Position numbers and translations under genes: made by a program | Assembly: GCF_030056735.1 (NCBI RefSeq) | Contig: NZ_JASHKN010000002.1 | Coordinates: 372,001 to 436,000 of the forward strand | Source: Rhodococcus sp. IEGM 1409 | GTDB taxonomy: Bacteria > Actinomycetota > Actinomycetes > Mycobacteriales > Mycobacteriaceae | Reading direction: 5' to 3' | DNA: 64,000 bases | The notes under the pieces: generated by a model | Databases searched by the model: none | Told to the model about the DNA's origin: nothing | Seen by the model: the letters and a program-made list of their open reading frames with translations, nothing else | In this document: one piece after another, positions 52,557 through 62,625 of the stretch | How positions within the stretch are numbered: position 1 is the first letter of the stretch | Layout of the letters: every line of letters begins with the position of its first letter

Positions 52557-52653
52557 CGTATTCGGCGTCGAGCGTGCACGCCACGCGGCCAGGGTAGACA
52601 ATTGTTCACAGTCGCGTCGACACAGTGGTCGACCACCGGGCCGAGGGGGATTC

Positions 52654-54291
52654 GTGGCGCACGAACGAGCAGGACAAGTGGCTCTGCCAGAGGATCTGAT
52701 CGACGTTCCTCATCTGGTCACCGCGTATTACACGCGCACCCCGGATCCCGAGAACCCGATGCAGCAGGTACTTTTCGGCACTTCCGGACATCGCGGTTCC
52801 AGTCTCGATTCCGCCTTCAACGAAGCTCACATTCTGGCCACGACCCAGGCGATCGTCGAGTACCGCGCTTCGCAAGGTATCGACGGTCCGCTGTTCATCG
52901 GCCGCGATACACATGCTCTGTCCGAACCCGCCTGGCTCTCCGCGTTGGAGGTCCTTGTCGCCAACGACGTCGTCGTTCTTGTCGACTCACGCGACGCCTA
53001 CACGCCCACCCCGGCCGTCAGTCACGCGATTTTGCGGTACAACTCGACGGGGCCGGAGGCCAAGGCCGACGGTATCGTCGTGACACCGTCACACAATCCG
53101 CCGCGTGACGGCGGCTTCAAATACAACCCGCCGCACGGCGGACCCGCCGACACGGATGCGACGTCGGTTATCGCCGATCGAGCGAACGAGCTACTGCGCA
53201 AAGGACTTTCCGGGGTAAGACGCGTCACGGCAGCGCAGGCGCTGGACCGCGTCGAACGCTACGACTTCCTCCGCTACTACGTCGAAGACCTCCCCTCTGT
53301 TCTCAATCTCGATGCGATCCGCGACGCCGGAATCCGGATCGGTGCAGACCCCCTCGGCGGGGCAAGTGTCCACTACTGGGGCGCGATCGCCGAAACTCAT
53401 CGACTCGACCTCGAAGTGGTGAATCCTCTTGTCGATCCGACCTGGCGGTTCATGACGCTGGACACAGACGGCAAGATCCGCATGGACTGCTCGTCGCCCG
53501 ACGCGATGGCGTCGCTGATCGGGATTCGGGATCGCTACGACATCGCGACCGGAAACGATGCGGACTCCGACCGCCACGGCATCGTCACTCCCGACGGCGG
53601 TTTGATGAACCCGAATCACTATCTCGCCGTTGCCATCGAGTACCTGTTCGCGAACCGGCCAGGGTGGGGCGCAGATACCAAGGTCGGCAAGACCCTCGTG
53701 AGTTCCTCGATGATCGACCGCGTGGTCAGCAGCCTGGGCCGCGAATTGCTCGAGGTTCCGGTCGGGTTCAAGTGGTTCGTTCCAGGATTGCTCGACGGGT
53801 CTGTGGGGTTCGGCGGCGAGGAAAGCGCCGGCGCGTCCTTCCTCCGACACGACGGTTCCGTTTGGACGACGGACAAGGACGGCATCATCCTTGCGCTGCT
53901 CGCATCGGAAATCACCGCTGTGACGGGAAAGTCTCCGTCAGCGCACTACGCCGCGTTGGCCGAGAAGTTCGGGAGCCCCGCGTACGCACGTATCGATGCG
54001 CCCGCAACACGCGCCCAGAAGGCAGTCCTGGCAAAGCTGTCTCCTGATCAGGTGAGTGCAACCGAACTGGCGGGTGAACCGATCACCGCGACACTGACAG
54101 CGGCGCCTGGAAACGGTGCGGCCATCGGTGGTCTCAAGGTGACGACGGAAAATGCGTGGTTTGCAGCGAGGCCGTCCGGCACGGAGGACGTGTACAAGAT
54201 CTATGCCGAGTCGATGAAGGGCACCGATCATCTGGCTCAGGTCCAGGCAGCGGCCAAGGACTTGGTGTCCGGCGTCTTGAAGGCGAACTAG
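52654..54291 (+). CDS. pgm: Phosphoglucomutase (alpha-D-glucose-1,6-bisphosphate-dependent)
   Basis: 545 residues. Interconverts glucose 1-phosphate and glucose 6-phosphate. FGTSGHRGS (residues 41-49) and the phosphoserine loop [11 protein letters not shown] with Ser at about 146 are present, then the metal loop [10 protein letters not shown], the sugar loop GEESAGASF and the phosphate loop [15 protein letters not shown]. The start is GTG with GAGGGG upstream. It is monocistronic or joined to the MFS gene after 42 bases. Confidence 0.95.
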   Translation: MAHERAGQVALPEDLIDVPHLVTAYYTRTPDPENPMQQVLFGTSGHRGSSLDSAFNEAHILATTQAIVEYRASQGIDGPLFIGRDTHALSEPAWLSALEVLVANDVVVLVDSRDAYTPTPAVSHAILRYNSTGPEAKADGIVVTPSHNPPRDGGFKYNPPHGGPADTDATSVIADRANELLRKGLSGVRRVTAAQALDRVERYDFLRYYVEDLPSVLNLDAIRDAGIRIGADPLGGASVHYWGAIAETHRLDLEVVNPLVDPTWRFMTLDTDGKIRMDCSSPDAMASLIGIRDRYDIATGNDADSDRHGIVTPDGGLMNPNHYLAVAIEYLFANRPGWGADTKVGKTLVSSSMIDRVVSSLGRELLEVPVGFKWFVPGLLDGSVGFGGEESAGASFLRHDGSVWTTDKDGIILALLASEITAVTGKSPSAHYAALAEKFGSPAYARIDAPATRAQKAVLAKLSPDQVSATELAGEPITATLTAAPGNGAAIGGLKVTTENAWFAARPSGTEDVYKIYAESMKGTDHLAQVQAAAKDLVSGVLKAN

Positions 54292-54333
54292 CTCGCGGAC
54301 CCCTCATGTCGCCCGGCTAGAATTCCGGGCGAC

Positions 54334-55587
54334 ATGAAAACTCGTGCAGCCAAGCTGCCACAGGAAATTTGGGTACTGGTCGCCGCCAGCTTCGTCATCG
54401 CCCTCGGGTTCGGATTGGTCGCTCCGGCACTACCGCAGTTCGCGCGAAGCTTCGATGTATCGGTCACCGCCGCCACGATCGTGATCTCGTCTTTCGCGTT
54501 CATGCGATTGGTGTTCGCGCCGATGAGCGGCTCTTTGGTACAGAAACTCGGTGAGCGGCCGGTCTACATCGTCGGCCTTCTGATCGTCGCGGTCTCGACC
54601 GGCGCGTGCGCTTTCGCGGGGGAGTACTGGCAACTTCTGCTGTTCCGGTCATTGGGCGGCATCGGGTCGACCATGTTCACGGTGTCGGCTCTCGGGCTGA
54701 TCATTCGCATGTCACCGCCGGACAGTCGCGGCCGTGTGTCGGGTCTGTACGCGACAAGCTTTCTCATGGGATCGATCGGCGGGCCGCTGGTCGGCGGTGC
54801 GCTGTTGCAGTTCGGTCTCCGGATGCCGTTCGTCATCTACGCAATTGCGTTGGTGATCGCCGCGCTCGTTGTCTTCGTGAGCCTGCGTGGATCTCACCTG
54901 GCGTCACCGGACAAGGCTGTCGATGTGAAGTCGATGACTCTCACCGAAGGCCTCCAGTCGCCGGTGTATCGGGCAGCGCTCGGATCGAACCTCGCCTTCG
55001 GCGGCGTGATCTTCGGAGTTCGCGTTGCCATGGTCCCTCTGTTCGTCGTCGAGTTCCTCGGCCGAGACCCCTCGATTGCGGCCTACGCCCTCACGATCTT
55101 TGCCGTCGGCAATGCGTTGGTATTGATCGTTTCCGGACGACTCTCGGACCGCTTCGGACGCAAGCCCTTTGTCGTGAGCGGCCTGCTCATCTGTGGTGCG
55201 GGCACAATCGCGATGGGATTCACGGACAACCTCGTGGTGTTCTTTGCCATCGCTGCAGTGACGGGCGTCGGTTCAGGGCTCATGAGCCCGGCTCAACAAG
55301 CAGCAGTTGCCGATGTGCTCGGGTCGACGGCTCGCGGCGGACCCGTCCTGGCGGTATTCCAGATGATGTCGGACATCGGTGGGGTAGTGGCGCCGATTTG
55401 TGCCGGGCTGATCGCCCAGCATGTGTCGTACTCGGCAGCCTTCGCGGTGATGGGAGCCGTCGTCGTCGTGTCGGCTACGGGTTGGTTGTTCGTCCCGTCG
55501 CGAACGAAGCCAGTCGAATCCGTCGTCGAAGATATGACTGATGTGACGGTGCTTACGGATACGCCTGCGCGGACAAACCTGGACTGA
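54334..55587 (+). CDS. MFS transporter
   Basis: 417 residues with twelve predicted helices. The loop 2-3 motif appears as GSLVQKLGERPVY and the second half as GRLSDRFGRKPFV, marking a proton-driven drug or metabolite exporter of the DHA1 type. A TAGAAT hexamer lies ten bases before the ATG. It precedes a MauE-DsbA-like pair by 25 bases. The substrate cannot be inferred. Confidence 0.9.
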   Translation: MKTRAAKLPQEIWVLVAASFVIALGFGLVAPALPQFARSFDVSVTAATIVISSFAFMRLVFAPMSGSLVQKLGERPVYIVGLLIVAVSTGACAFAGEYWQLLLFRSLGGIGSTMFTVSALGLIIRMSPPDSRGRVSGLYATSFLMGSIGGPLVGGALLQFGLRMPFVIYAIALVIAALVVFVSLRGSHLASPDKAVDVKSMTLTEGLQSPVYRAALGSNLAFGGVIFGVRVAMVPLFVVEFLGRDPSIAAYALTIFAVGNALVLIVSGRLSDRFGRKPFVVSGLLICGAGTIAMGFTDNLVVFFAIAAVTGVGSGLMSPAQQAAVADVLGSTARGGPVLAVFQMMSDIGGVVAPICAGLIAQHVSYSAAFAVMGAVVVVSATGWLFVPSRTKPVESVVEDMTDVTVLTDTPARTNLD

Positions 55588-55599
55588 CCGGGCATTCTG

Positions 55600-55605
55600 T
55601 ACTCT
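55600..55605 (+). promoter_or_regulatory. -10-like TACTCT placed for a leaderless start
   Basis: TACTCT ends seven bases before the GTG at 55613 of the MauE-like gene, with no Shine-Dalgarno between. Confidence 0.5.
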
Positions 55606-55612
55606 CGATCGC

Positions 55613-56101
55613 GTGGCAATTCGCATCGTGAGTCTTGTAGCCCGATTGGGCTTGGCGGCCGTCTGGCTGATTTCAGGCGGGCTCAAGTTCCTTGATCCCG
55701 TGCAGACGAAGATCGCGGTGCGTGCCTATCAACTGTTGCCTGAGTCACTGGTGGGTCCGGTGGCGACGGCTCTTCCCCTGGTCGAAATAGTCCTGGGACT
55801 GCTGATCCTCGTCGGTCTGGCGGTTCGAGTATCCGCCGCAGTCTCGGTGGTGATTCTCACGGTCCTCATTGCGGTGATCATTTCGGTGTGGGCCAGGGGA
55901 TTGTCCATCGACTGTGGATGTTTCGGCGGCGGCGGTGCTGCTGACGTCGGTGCTTGGGACTATCTGAAGGAGATACTCCGGGACCTCGGCTTCATGGCGC
56001 TTGCCGTGTGGCTGCTCGTGTTCCCGCGTTCGCCGCTGGCATTGGGCCCCGGATCACGCGCGGCGTTCTCAGTGGATACTCAGTCTTCAGTGGCAAGGTA
56101 A
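55613..56101 (+). CDS. MauE/DoxX-family redox-associated membrane protein
   Basis: 162 residues with four transmembrane helices and a cysteine pair in SIDCGCFGGGGA between helices 3 and 4. MauE-like proteins transfer reducing or oxidising equivalents across the membrane to thiol partners. The next gene encodes a DsbA-like thioredoxin-fold protein 42 bases away, so the two likely form an envelope disulfide-exchange pair. The start is GTG. Confidence 0.87.
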   Translation: MAIRIVSLVARLGLAAVWLISGGLKFLDPVQTKIAVRAYQLLPESLVGPVATALPLVEIVLGLLILVGLAVRVSAAVSVVILTVLIAVIISVWARGLSIDCGCFGGGGAADVGAWDYLKEILRDLGFMALAVWLLVFPRSPLALGPGSRAAFSVDTQSSVAR

Positions 56102-56143
56102 GCAATCGGTAAATCGTTTCGACGCACGAAGGACTGCATCAGC

Positions 56144-56884
56144 GTGAGCACCAAGAGCAGCAAGAACAAATACTCGCCCGAACCGGTCTCGAGCCGCTCC
56201 ACCTACATCATCGGTGGCCTCGCAGTACTCGTGATCGCGGCCCTCGTCATCGGCGGTGTCTTGTGGACGAACAACAAGAACAAGCCCCAGAACGACGGTT
56301 ACGGCTCCGTGCAGAATTCCGAAGTTGCCGTCACGGTGCAGGACAACGGCGTGGTGCTGCTCGGCAAGCCCAGCGCCGCAACGACCATTGATCTCTTCGA
56401 GGATCCGCTGTGCCCGGCCTGCGCGGCTCTCGAGCACCTCAGTGGCCAGGCGCTCTCGGCTGCCGTCGACAACGGTGACGTCGCTGTTCGCTACCACATG
56501 CTGAACTTCCTCAATCGGGCGTCGGGCAGCGGTGACTACTCCACGCGGGCCGGCGCCGCTCTGCTGTGCGTTGCCCAGAGTGGCGACGCGATCGCGTACT
56601 CCGCATTCCACACAAAGCTTTTCGCGACTGACACGCAGCCTGCGGAGGGCGGCAGCAGCGACCACACCAACGACGACCTCGCCCAGATCGCTCGGGATGC
56701 GGGAGCATCCGAGGACGTGGCAACCTGCATCTCTTCCGGTACCAACGTCGAGGCCGCCGCAGCCAACGCCGCAATTGCCAGCCAGGCGCTCAAGGATGCC
56801 GGATCGACCGGGACCCCCACCGTCGTGGCGAACGGCAAGATCGTTGACACACGCAGTAGCGACTGGGTTTCCAAGCTTTCCTGA
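56144..56884 (+). CDS. Membrane-anchored DsbA-like thioredoxin-fold protein
   Basis: 246 residues. One N-terminal transmembrane helix (about 22-41) anchors an extracytoplasmic domain with active site CPAC at 90-93 (EDPLCPACAALE) and the cis-proline loop TGTPTVVANG. It should oxidise or isomerise disulfides in exported proteins, working with the MauE-like neighbour. Two other cysteines (LLCVAQ and ATCISS) may form a structural disulfide. Confidence 0.9.
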   Translation: MSTKSSKNKYSPEPVSSRSTYIIGGLAVLVIAALVIGGVLWTNNKNKPQNDGYGSVQNSEVAVTVQDNGVVLLGKPSAATTIDLFEDPLCPACAALEHLSGQALSAAVDNGDVAVRYHMLNFLNRASGSGDYSTRAGAALLCVAQSGDAIAYSAFHTKLFATDTQPAEGGSSDHTNDDLAQIARDAGASEDVATCISSGTNVEAAAANAAIASQALKDAGSTGTPTVVANGKIVDTRSSDWVSKLS

Positions 56885-56974
56885 TGACGGTCCACGAACG
56901 CTTCGGAAATTCCGAACGATAACGGGCGAGTATTGTCGCTATTCACGAATCAATTGGTCGATCAACATTGATTC

Positions 56975-58606
56975 ATGGAAACCGTCGAACGAGCAAAGTC
57001 GCACGCAGTTCCGCAACGCACGGTGTCGTTGAGTGAGCTCCTCGAAGGTGTCGGCGCGTCGATTCTCGCTGCGCCTCGGGGAGCGGACCTCTCGCACGAG
57101 GTCGGATCGGTAGCAATCTACGAGCCCGGTGTGGAGTCTGAGCTCGGTCCCGCATCCGTGGTTCTTCTCGTCGGAGTCGAGGGTCGGGTGAAAATGGCTT
57201 CGACGGCGTCGCTGCTGCGCGGCTCCGGCGTCCAGGTTGTAGTGATTCGCGGCAGGCCTGGCCAGGGTGCCGATGATGGCGAAGTCGCTTCATGGAGTGG
57301 CGTCACTGTGTTGTCTGCGTCGCGCGGCGTTTCCTGGGCAGACCTGACCGGACTTATCCAGCGAGCCTTGTCTGTTCCTGGCTCGAGTCGCCCGGTCGGC
57401 TCGGATGGCGACCTGTTCACCTTCGCCAATGCTGTCAGCGCGCTCTTGGACGCACCGATCACTATCGAGGATCGCAATTCTCACGTCATCGCCTTTTCCG
57501 GTCGGCAGGACGAGGGTGACGATTCCCGGATTGCGACCGTTCTGGAGCGGCAGGTTCCCGACCAATACCGTCGGCTGATCGAAGAAGCCGGCATCTTCGA
57601 CAAGATCTACCGCAGTAGCGAGCCGGTGTGGATCTCGGGCGCGTCACTGGGTACTCGCCTCGATCGCGTCGCGGTCGCCATTCGTGCCGGCGACGAGTAC
57701 CTGGGATCGATGTGGGCCGCCGTGGACGGCAACCTGACACTTGCTCGAACGCGCGCGTTGGCGGATTCGGCTCAGCTCGTCGCCGTTCGCATGATCGAAC
57801 TTCGCACAGCGGCCGATCCAGTGAAGCGGCGGCAGTCGGAGTTGCTTGCGGACCTTGTGGAAGGCGGATCCGCTGCAGTATCGGCTACGGAACGCGCTGG
57901 GCTGGGCTCGGGTTCGGCGATGGTGATCGCGCTCGGTAGACGCTCGGGCCTTCACCGTGACAGACCGGACGGGACAGCTCATCTCGGGCGGCTTGTGGAT
58001 GCCTTCGCCGTGCACCTCGGAGCGGTATACGGCCAGTCGGTAGTCGCGATGATCAACGGCATCGGATATGCAGTGGTCGCGCTTCCCAGTCGATCGCACG
58101 GCGCAGACGCAGATGCAGATGCCGCACGCATCTCGTCGGATTTTCTCGACCGAGTCGGTGCGCATGGCGACACAATCCTTGGGGTCGGTCGAGTTATGTC
58201 CCGGCCAGAGGACCTCGGACGATCACGGCGCGACGCCGATCATGCGCTCGATATTCTGCGTACGCGACGCATCGACGGATGCGTGACTACCTTCCGGTCG
58301 GTGTACGTCGACGCACTGCTGTTACAGGTGTCACGGGAGTCCGCTGCCGAAGGCTTTTCTCTCTTGGGCCCGCTCACTGCTATCGCGCGCCACGACGAGG
58401 AACACTCGACGGTGTACCTGTCGACTCTCGAGGCGTGGTTAAGCGCATTCGGTGACATCGGAGAGGCATCTGCATCGCTTCACGTGCACCCCAACACTTT
58501 TCGGTACCGTTTGAGTAAGCTGCGAAGTCTGCAGCTCTTCGATCTCGACGACGCCGACACTCGGTTTCGCCTCATGGTTCACCTGCGGATACGGCATCTC
58601 CAATGA
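56975..58606 (+). CDS. PucR/CdaR-family transcriptional regulator
   Basis: 543 residues. An N-terminal PucR-like domain (SLSELLEGVGASILAAPRG) is followed by a GGDEF-like/central region and the C-terminal HTH_30 (EHSTVYLSTLEAWLSAFGDIGEASASLHVHPNTFRYRLSKLR). Such regulators control purine, amino-acid and polyamine degradation. It precedes the LysR gene and the catabolic run at 59.8-64 kb on the same strand and is a candidate activator of it, but a separate target cannot be excluded. Confidence 0.9.
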   Translation: METVERAKSHAVPQRTVSLSELLEGVGASILAAPRGADLSHEVGSVAIYEPGVESELGPASVVLLVGVEGRVKMASTASLLRGSGVQVVVIRGRPGQGADDGEVASWSGVTVLSASRGVSWADLTGLIQRALSVPGSSRPVGSDGDLFTFANAVSALLDAPITIEDRNSHVIAFSGRQDEGDDSRIATVLERQVPDQYRRLIEEAGIFDKIYRSSEPVWISGASLGTRLDRVAVAIRAGDEYLGSMWAAVDGNLTLARTRALADSAQLVAVRMIELRTAADPVKRRQSELLADLVEGGSAAVSATERAGLGSGSAMVIALGRRSGLHRDRPDGTAHLGRLVDAFAVHLGAVYGQSVVAMINGIGYAVVALPSRSHGADADADAARISSDFLDRVGAHGDTILGVGRVMSRPEDLGRSRRDADHALDILRTRRIDGCVTTFRSVYVDALLLQVSRESAAEGFSLLGPLTAIARHDEEHSTVYLSTLEAWLSAFGDIGEASASLHVHPNTFRYRLSKLRSLQLFDLDDADTRFRLMVHLRIRHLQ

Positions 58607-58700
58607 TCAGAACGGCGGCTTCGGAGATTCCTGGCCGTTCGAATGCAACAATCGATCCGTTCGGCTGCGCGGTGAGCTTGTCCGAGTACGAGGGAGACCT

Positions 58701-59585
58701 GTGGATCTGCATCGCTTGACCCTGCTCCGCGAACTCAACTACCGTGGGACTATCGCTGCTGTTGCACAAGCGCTTTCGTACAGTCCTTCCACAATATCTG
58801 CACAGCTTTCGCAGCTGGAGACCGAGATCGGCGTTCCCTTGTTGGAACCTGTGGGCAGGCGCCTGCGTCTGACCCCCCAGGCGCAGATTCTCGTCAGGCA
58901 CACGGAGTCGATTCTGCTCCAAGTCGAGACGGCGGAAGCGGAGATAGCGCATTCGATGCACGAGTTGAGCGGCACCGTACGAATCGCGTTGTTTCAGACT
59001 GCGGCACTTGCCCTGTTGCCTTCTGTTCTGAGTGCACTCTCACTCGCCCATCCGATGTTGCGCATCGAATTCGCGCAGGCGGAAACGGAACAGGCCTTGC
59101 CTCAACTCCTTCACGATTTCGACTTGGTCGTCGGTGAGGAATATCCCGGCCATCTTCTTCCTCGTCAGACGAATGTGGCGATGGTCGAACTCGCCCGTGA
59201 TCCGATCAGGCTCGCGGGGGCCGGCGACCGGGAGGGCGATGCAGCGGATCTGTCGGAATTCGCGGATCGAGCCTGGGTCATGGAGCCGGTCGGCGCAGCC
59301 TCTCGCGCTTGGGCGGTAGAGCGCTGCCGTGCATCAGGTTTCGAACCTGATGTGCCGTACGAGACTGATGATGTCGTAGTGCATCGGAGGCTGGCCGAAG
59401 CGGGGTTGGCGCTCGCGCTCCTGCCCGACCTCCTCTTTGTCGGAGCGTCGCCGTCCTTGCCTCTCGTTCGGATCGGTGAACCGGAGTTCTACTCGCGAAG
59501 CCTCTTCATGGCGAGTAGGTCGGGTAGCAGTGCCCACCCAGCGATCTTGGCCTGTCAAGCGGCCTTTGCCACCGCTGCCGACTGA
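58701..59585 (+). CDS. LysR-family transcriptional regulator
   Basis: 294 residues. An N-terminal winged helix-turn-helix (LTLLRELNYRGTIAAVAQALSYSPSTISAQLSQLETEIGVPLLE) is joined to a two-lobed substrate-binding domain. The GTG start at 58701 has a GAGGGAG-like sequence upstream. It is transcribed in the same direction as, and 231 bases before, the ammonia-lyase-like gene, so it probably regulates the peptide/D-amino-acid genes. The 231-base gap shows no clear hairpin or further ORF. Confidence 0.92.
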   Translation: MDLHRLTLLRELNYRGTIAAVAQALSYSPSTISAQLSQLETEIGVPLLEPVGRRLRLTPQAQILVRHTESILLQVETAEAEIAHSMHELSGTVRIALFQTAALALLPSVLSALSLAHPMLRIEFAQAETEQALPQLLHDFDLVVGEEYPGHLLPRQTNVAMVELARDPIRLAGAGDREGDAADLSEFADRAWVMEPVGAASRAWAVERCRASGFEPDVPYETDDVVVHRRLAEAGLALALLPDLLFVGASPSLPLVRIGEPEFYSRSLFMASRSGSSAHPAILACQAAFATAAD

Positions 59586-59816
59586 AGATGGATCGGCTCG
59601 CGACGGACTTCTGATCGCACAGTCGCGCATCGACTCGGGAACGTCGAAGACATTCTGGGACTGATCACGGTGAACGCGCAGACGGCGTCGCCGGGCCTGC
59701 GGAGCTTGACCAAGTGGATGTGATTGACGGCGTAGTGGATCCGTCGACTTCGACGAACTCGTTTCGACGGATATTTGCGCTTTTCATTCATCGAACTCCC
59801 CGAAAGTATGGAACTC

Positions 59817-60971
59817 ATGACTGCAACTGAAGATCCGTCCTGGTACACGAACCCCGGCGCACGCTCATGGCAAACTACGCAGTTGGGCAGTGACGCCCAC
59901 ACCTTTCATCGCGGTCTGCCCGGTTACATTCCGACGCCACTCGTCGAAATCTCGCCTCTGGCAGATGAATTGAACGTGAGTAAGGTCTTCGTCAAAGACG
60001 AATCCTCGAGGCTTGGACTCCCAGCTTTCAAGATCCTCGGTGCTTCCTATGCAATATCGAGGGCATTGTCGAAGCGATTCGGATACGCCGACGAGGCACT
60101 GCCCTTGCGCGAGTTGCGAGATCGACTGGTAGACGAATCAGTGCGACTTGTTGCCGCGACGGATGGAAATCACGGACGTGCGGTGGCTCATGTTGCTCGT
60201 GACCTCGGTCTACCCGCTCGGATCTTTTATCCGGCGTCCTTGACAGTTGCTGCCAAGGACGCAATCGCGGAGGAAGGCGCGGAAACGGTGGAGATGGACA
60301 CGTCTTACGACGAACTAGTCGCGGCTGCATCGGAATCCGCGCAATGTGAGGGATCGCGTGCCGTTCTGATCCAGGACACGGCTTGGCCTGGATACGAAGA
60401 GGTGCCACGCTGGATCGTCGAGGGATATTCGACGCTCTTCGCGGAAGCTGACGAACAGCTACTCGGGGCGGGAATCGACCGTCTCGACCTGGTGGTCGTC
60501 CCCGTCGGGGTCGGCTCGCTGGCGCAGGCCGCGGTGAGGCATTACCGCTCGATTCCACACCCGCCAGTGATACTCACCGTGGAAGCGGAGCGCGCGCCTG
60601 CGCTGGTCGCATCGCTTCACTCCGGGCGAAGCGTGTCGGTGCCGACCACCGACACGATCATGGCCGGCCTGAACTGCGGCACCCCGTCAGCGGTGGCGTG
60701 GCCGTCGCTCTTCGCCGGGGTCGATGCCGCCGTGACTGTGACCGAGGACGAGTCGGTTGCCGGCGTAGGTCGATTTGCCGAGCTGGGGATCGACGCAGGG
60801 CCCTGCGGTGCAGCGACTCTCGCCGGGGCCAGGAGCATGTTGATCGATCCGGTAAGGCGGGCGGAGACGTTGGTGCGTGCTGACGCCGTCGTGCTTCTGT
60901 TCAGCACGGAAGGGAGCGCTGCGAACCCGCTCCCGGCTCCGGTCGTCACAATGGGCGTTGTGCCCTCGTGA
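59817..60971 (+). CDS. PLP-dependent diaminopropionate ammonia-lyase-like enzyme
   Basis: 384 residues of fold-type II PLP enzymes. Schiff-base lysine is K72 in GLPAFKILGAS and the phosphate-binding/substrate loop is ATDGNHGRAVAHVA, both typical of diaminopropionate ammonia-lyase (YgeX-like), which releases ammonia from 2,3-diaminopropionate and some D-amino acids. ATG 59817 is chosen; ATG 59808 would add three residues. Downstream genes for a D-aminoacylase-like enzyme and an aminopeptidase fit a role in degrading D- or unusual amino acids. Confidence 0.85.
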   Translation: MTATEDPSWYTNPGARSWQTTQLGSDAHTFHRGLPGYIPTPLVEISPLADELNVSKVFVKDESSRLGLPAFKILGASYAISRALSKRFGYADEALPLRELRDRLVDESVRLVAATDGNHGRAVAHVARDLGLPARIFYPASLTVAAKDAIAEEGAETVEMDTSYDELVAAASESAQCEGSRAVLIQDTAWPGYEEVPRWIVEGYSTLFAEADEQLLGAGIDRLDLVVVPVGVGSLAQAAVRHYRSIPHPPVILTVEAERAPALVASLHSGRSVSVPTTDTIMAGLNCGTPSAVAWPSLFAGVDAAVTVTEDESVAGVGRFAELGIDAGPCGAATLAGARSMLIDPVRRAETLVRADAVVLLFSTEGSAANPLPAPVVTMGVVPS

Positions 60972-60999
60972 TCACCTCACCGCATCGAAGGAGATCATG

Positions 61000-62625
61000 A
61001 TGACGCCGAGCATCATCGTGCGAAATGGAACTGTGCTGGATGGATTGGGGAGCCCACCAAGACAGGTGGATGTAGCGATCTCGGGTGACACGATCGTGGA
61101 AGTCGGTGTGGTCGGGGAAGTACCCGGAGCAATCGAGATCGATGCTCGAGGGTGCATGGTTGCCCCTGGATTCGTGAATGTGCTCAGCCACAGCTATTTC
61201 ACGTTGCAACAAGATCCTCGGGGGCTCTCGGATCTCTACCAGGGGGTGACCACCCAAATCTTCGGCGAAGGTGTCTCGCTCGGCCCGGTGACGGGTGTCA
61301 TGACTCCGGCAATGCTCGGTCTGGGTGCGATTCCCTCAGGAGTGCAGTCACATTGGACGAGGTTGCACCATTTTCTCGATGCCTTGGCAATGAAGGGCGT
61401 CGGATTCAATGTCGGGAGCTTCGTCGGTGCGGCAAATCTGCGCATGGCGGTCGCGGGGAACGACGAGCGCCCACTGACCGATGCGGAGTTGGCCGCTGCC
61501 TGTGCACTGCTCGACGAGGAGCTCGAAAGTGGAGCTCTCGGTGTGGGTTCCGCATTGATCTATCCGCCAGGGAGTTACGCCGATACCGAGGAACTACGAG
61601 CATTTTCCCGCGTACTCGCCAAGTACGATGCAGTCCATATCAGTCACCTTCGCAGCGAGGGACTTCGATTTCTGGAAAGTGTCGAAGAATTGATCGATAT
61701 CGCTCGCACAACGGGTGCTCGTGCAGAGATCTACCATCTCAAGGTCGCCGGGAGGGCGCACTGGTACAAGATGTCTCGGGCGCTCGAGTTGGTCGATTCA
61801 GCCCGAGCCGACGGAGTGCGAATCACCGCAGACATTTATCCGTACGAGGCCGGAAACACGCTTCTATCGGCGTCGCTACCACCTGAGTATCGCAGCAACG
61901 ACAGTGGGAAACTACGCGCGCACCTCGCCTCGACCGGTGATCGAGCCGAAATTCGATACAGAATGTCCCACGAGGACGAAGACTGGGAGAACCTCTTCGC
62001 TGCCTCCGGCGGTGCCGAGGGGGTGACGATCTTGTCGCCCGTACCGTCCCTGGGCATCCACGCCGGTGAAACTGTGGCTTCGATCGCACGAAGGCTCGAG
62101 CATTCGGACCCCGTCGAATCTGTGTTGGCAGTTCTCGACGCTCTACCTGCCGCCGAGGCCGCGTACTTCATTGCTACGGAAGAGAACACCCGCGCAGCTT
62201 TCGAGCGACCGTGGGTTTCCGTCGGATCGGACGCCGATGCGCAGAGTACGGGTGAGCTCTTCTCCGGGCAAGCAGTTCATCCCCGCTCGTTCGGCACGTT
62301 CGCTCGAATCCTCAGTCGGTACAGCCGCGGTGACGGTGGGCAAACGATCGAAGAATGTGTTCGTCGTATGACGTCCCTGCCCGCCGAGAACTTTGGTCTG
62401 GCCAATCGCGGGTATCTGGCCCCAGGGGCGTTCGCAGATCTCGCAATCTTCGATTCCGATCGCGTCGAGGATCGAGCGACGTACGACAACCCCGCCGTGT
62501 ATGCAGCCGGCATGCGACACGTTCTGGTCAACGGAAAGCCCGTGCTGTCCGAAGGCATACCAACTGGCGAACTAACGGGACGGGCGCTTCGACGATCGCG
62601 CACGTCAGGGGGCGCAAGATGCTGA
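61000..62625 (+). CDS. N-acyl-D-amino-acid deacylase-like amidohydrolase
   Basis: About 541 residues. D-aminoacylase-type amidohydrolase that would remove the acyl group from N-acyl-D-amino acids. The usual entry motif GFIDxHxH reads GFVNVLSHSY, so the first metal His is Leu (CTC for CAC) and the preceding Asp is Asn. Other likely ligands remain: HISHLRSEG, EIYHLKVAG and GSDADAQ. AAGGAG lies six bases before ATG 61000, and ATG 60997 is an alternative. It overlaps the aminopeptidase start by seven bases. A one-metal enzyme or altered substrate range is possible. Confidence 0.8.
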   Translation: MTPSIIVRNGTVLDGLGSPPRQVDVAISGDTIVEVGVVGEVPGAIEIDARGCMVAPGFVNVLSHSYFTLQQDPRGLSDLYQGVTTQIFGEGVSLGPVTGVMTPAMLGLGAIPSGVQSHWTRLHHFLDALAMKGVGFNVGSFVGAANLRMAVAGNDERPLTDAELAAACALLDEELESGALGVGSALIYPPGSYADTEELRAFSRVLAKYDAVHISHLRSEGLRFLESVEELIDIARTTGARAEIYHLKVAGRAHWYKMSRALELVDSARADGVRITADIYPYEAGNTLLSASLPPEYRSNDSGKLRAHLASTGDRAEIRYRMSHEDEDWENLFAASGGAEGVTILSPVPSLGIHAGETVASIARRLEHSDPVESVLAVLDALPAAEAAYFIATEENTRAAFERPWVSVGSDADAQSTGELFSGQAVHPRSFGTFARILSRYSRGDGGQTIEECVRRMTSLPAENFGLANRGYLAPGAFADLAIFDSDRVEDRATYDNPAVYAAGMRHVLVNGKPVLSEGIPTGELTGRALRRSRTSGGARC

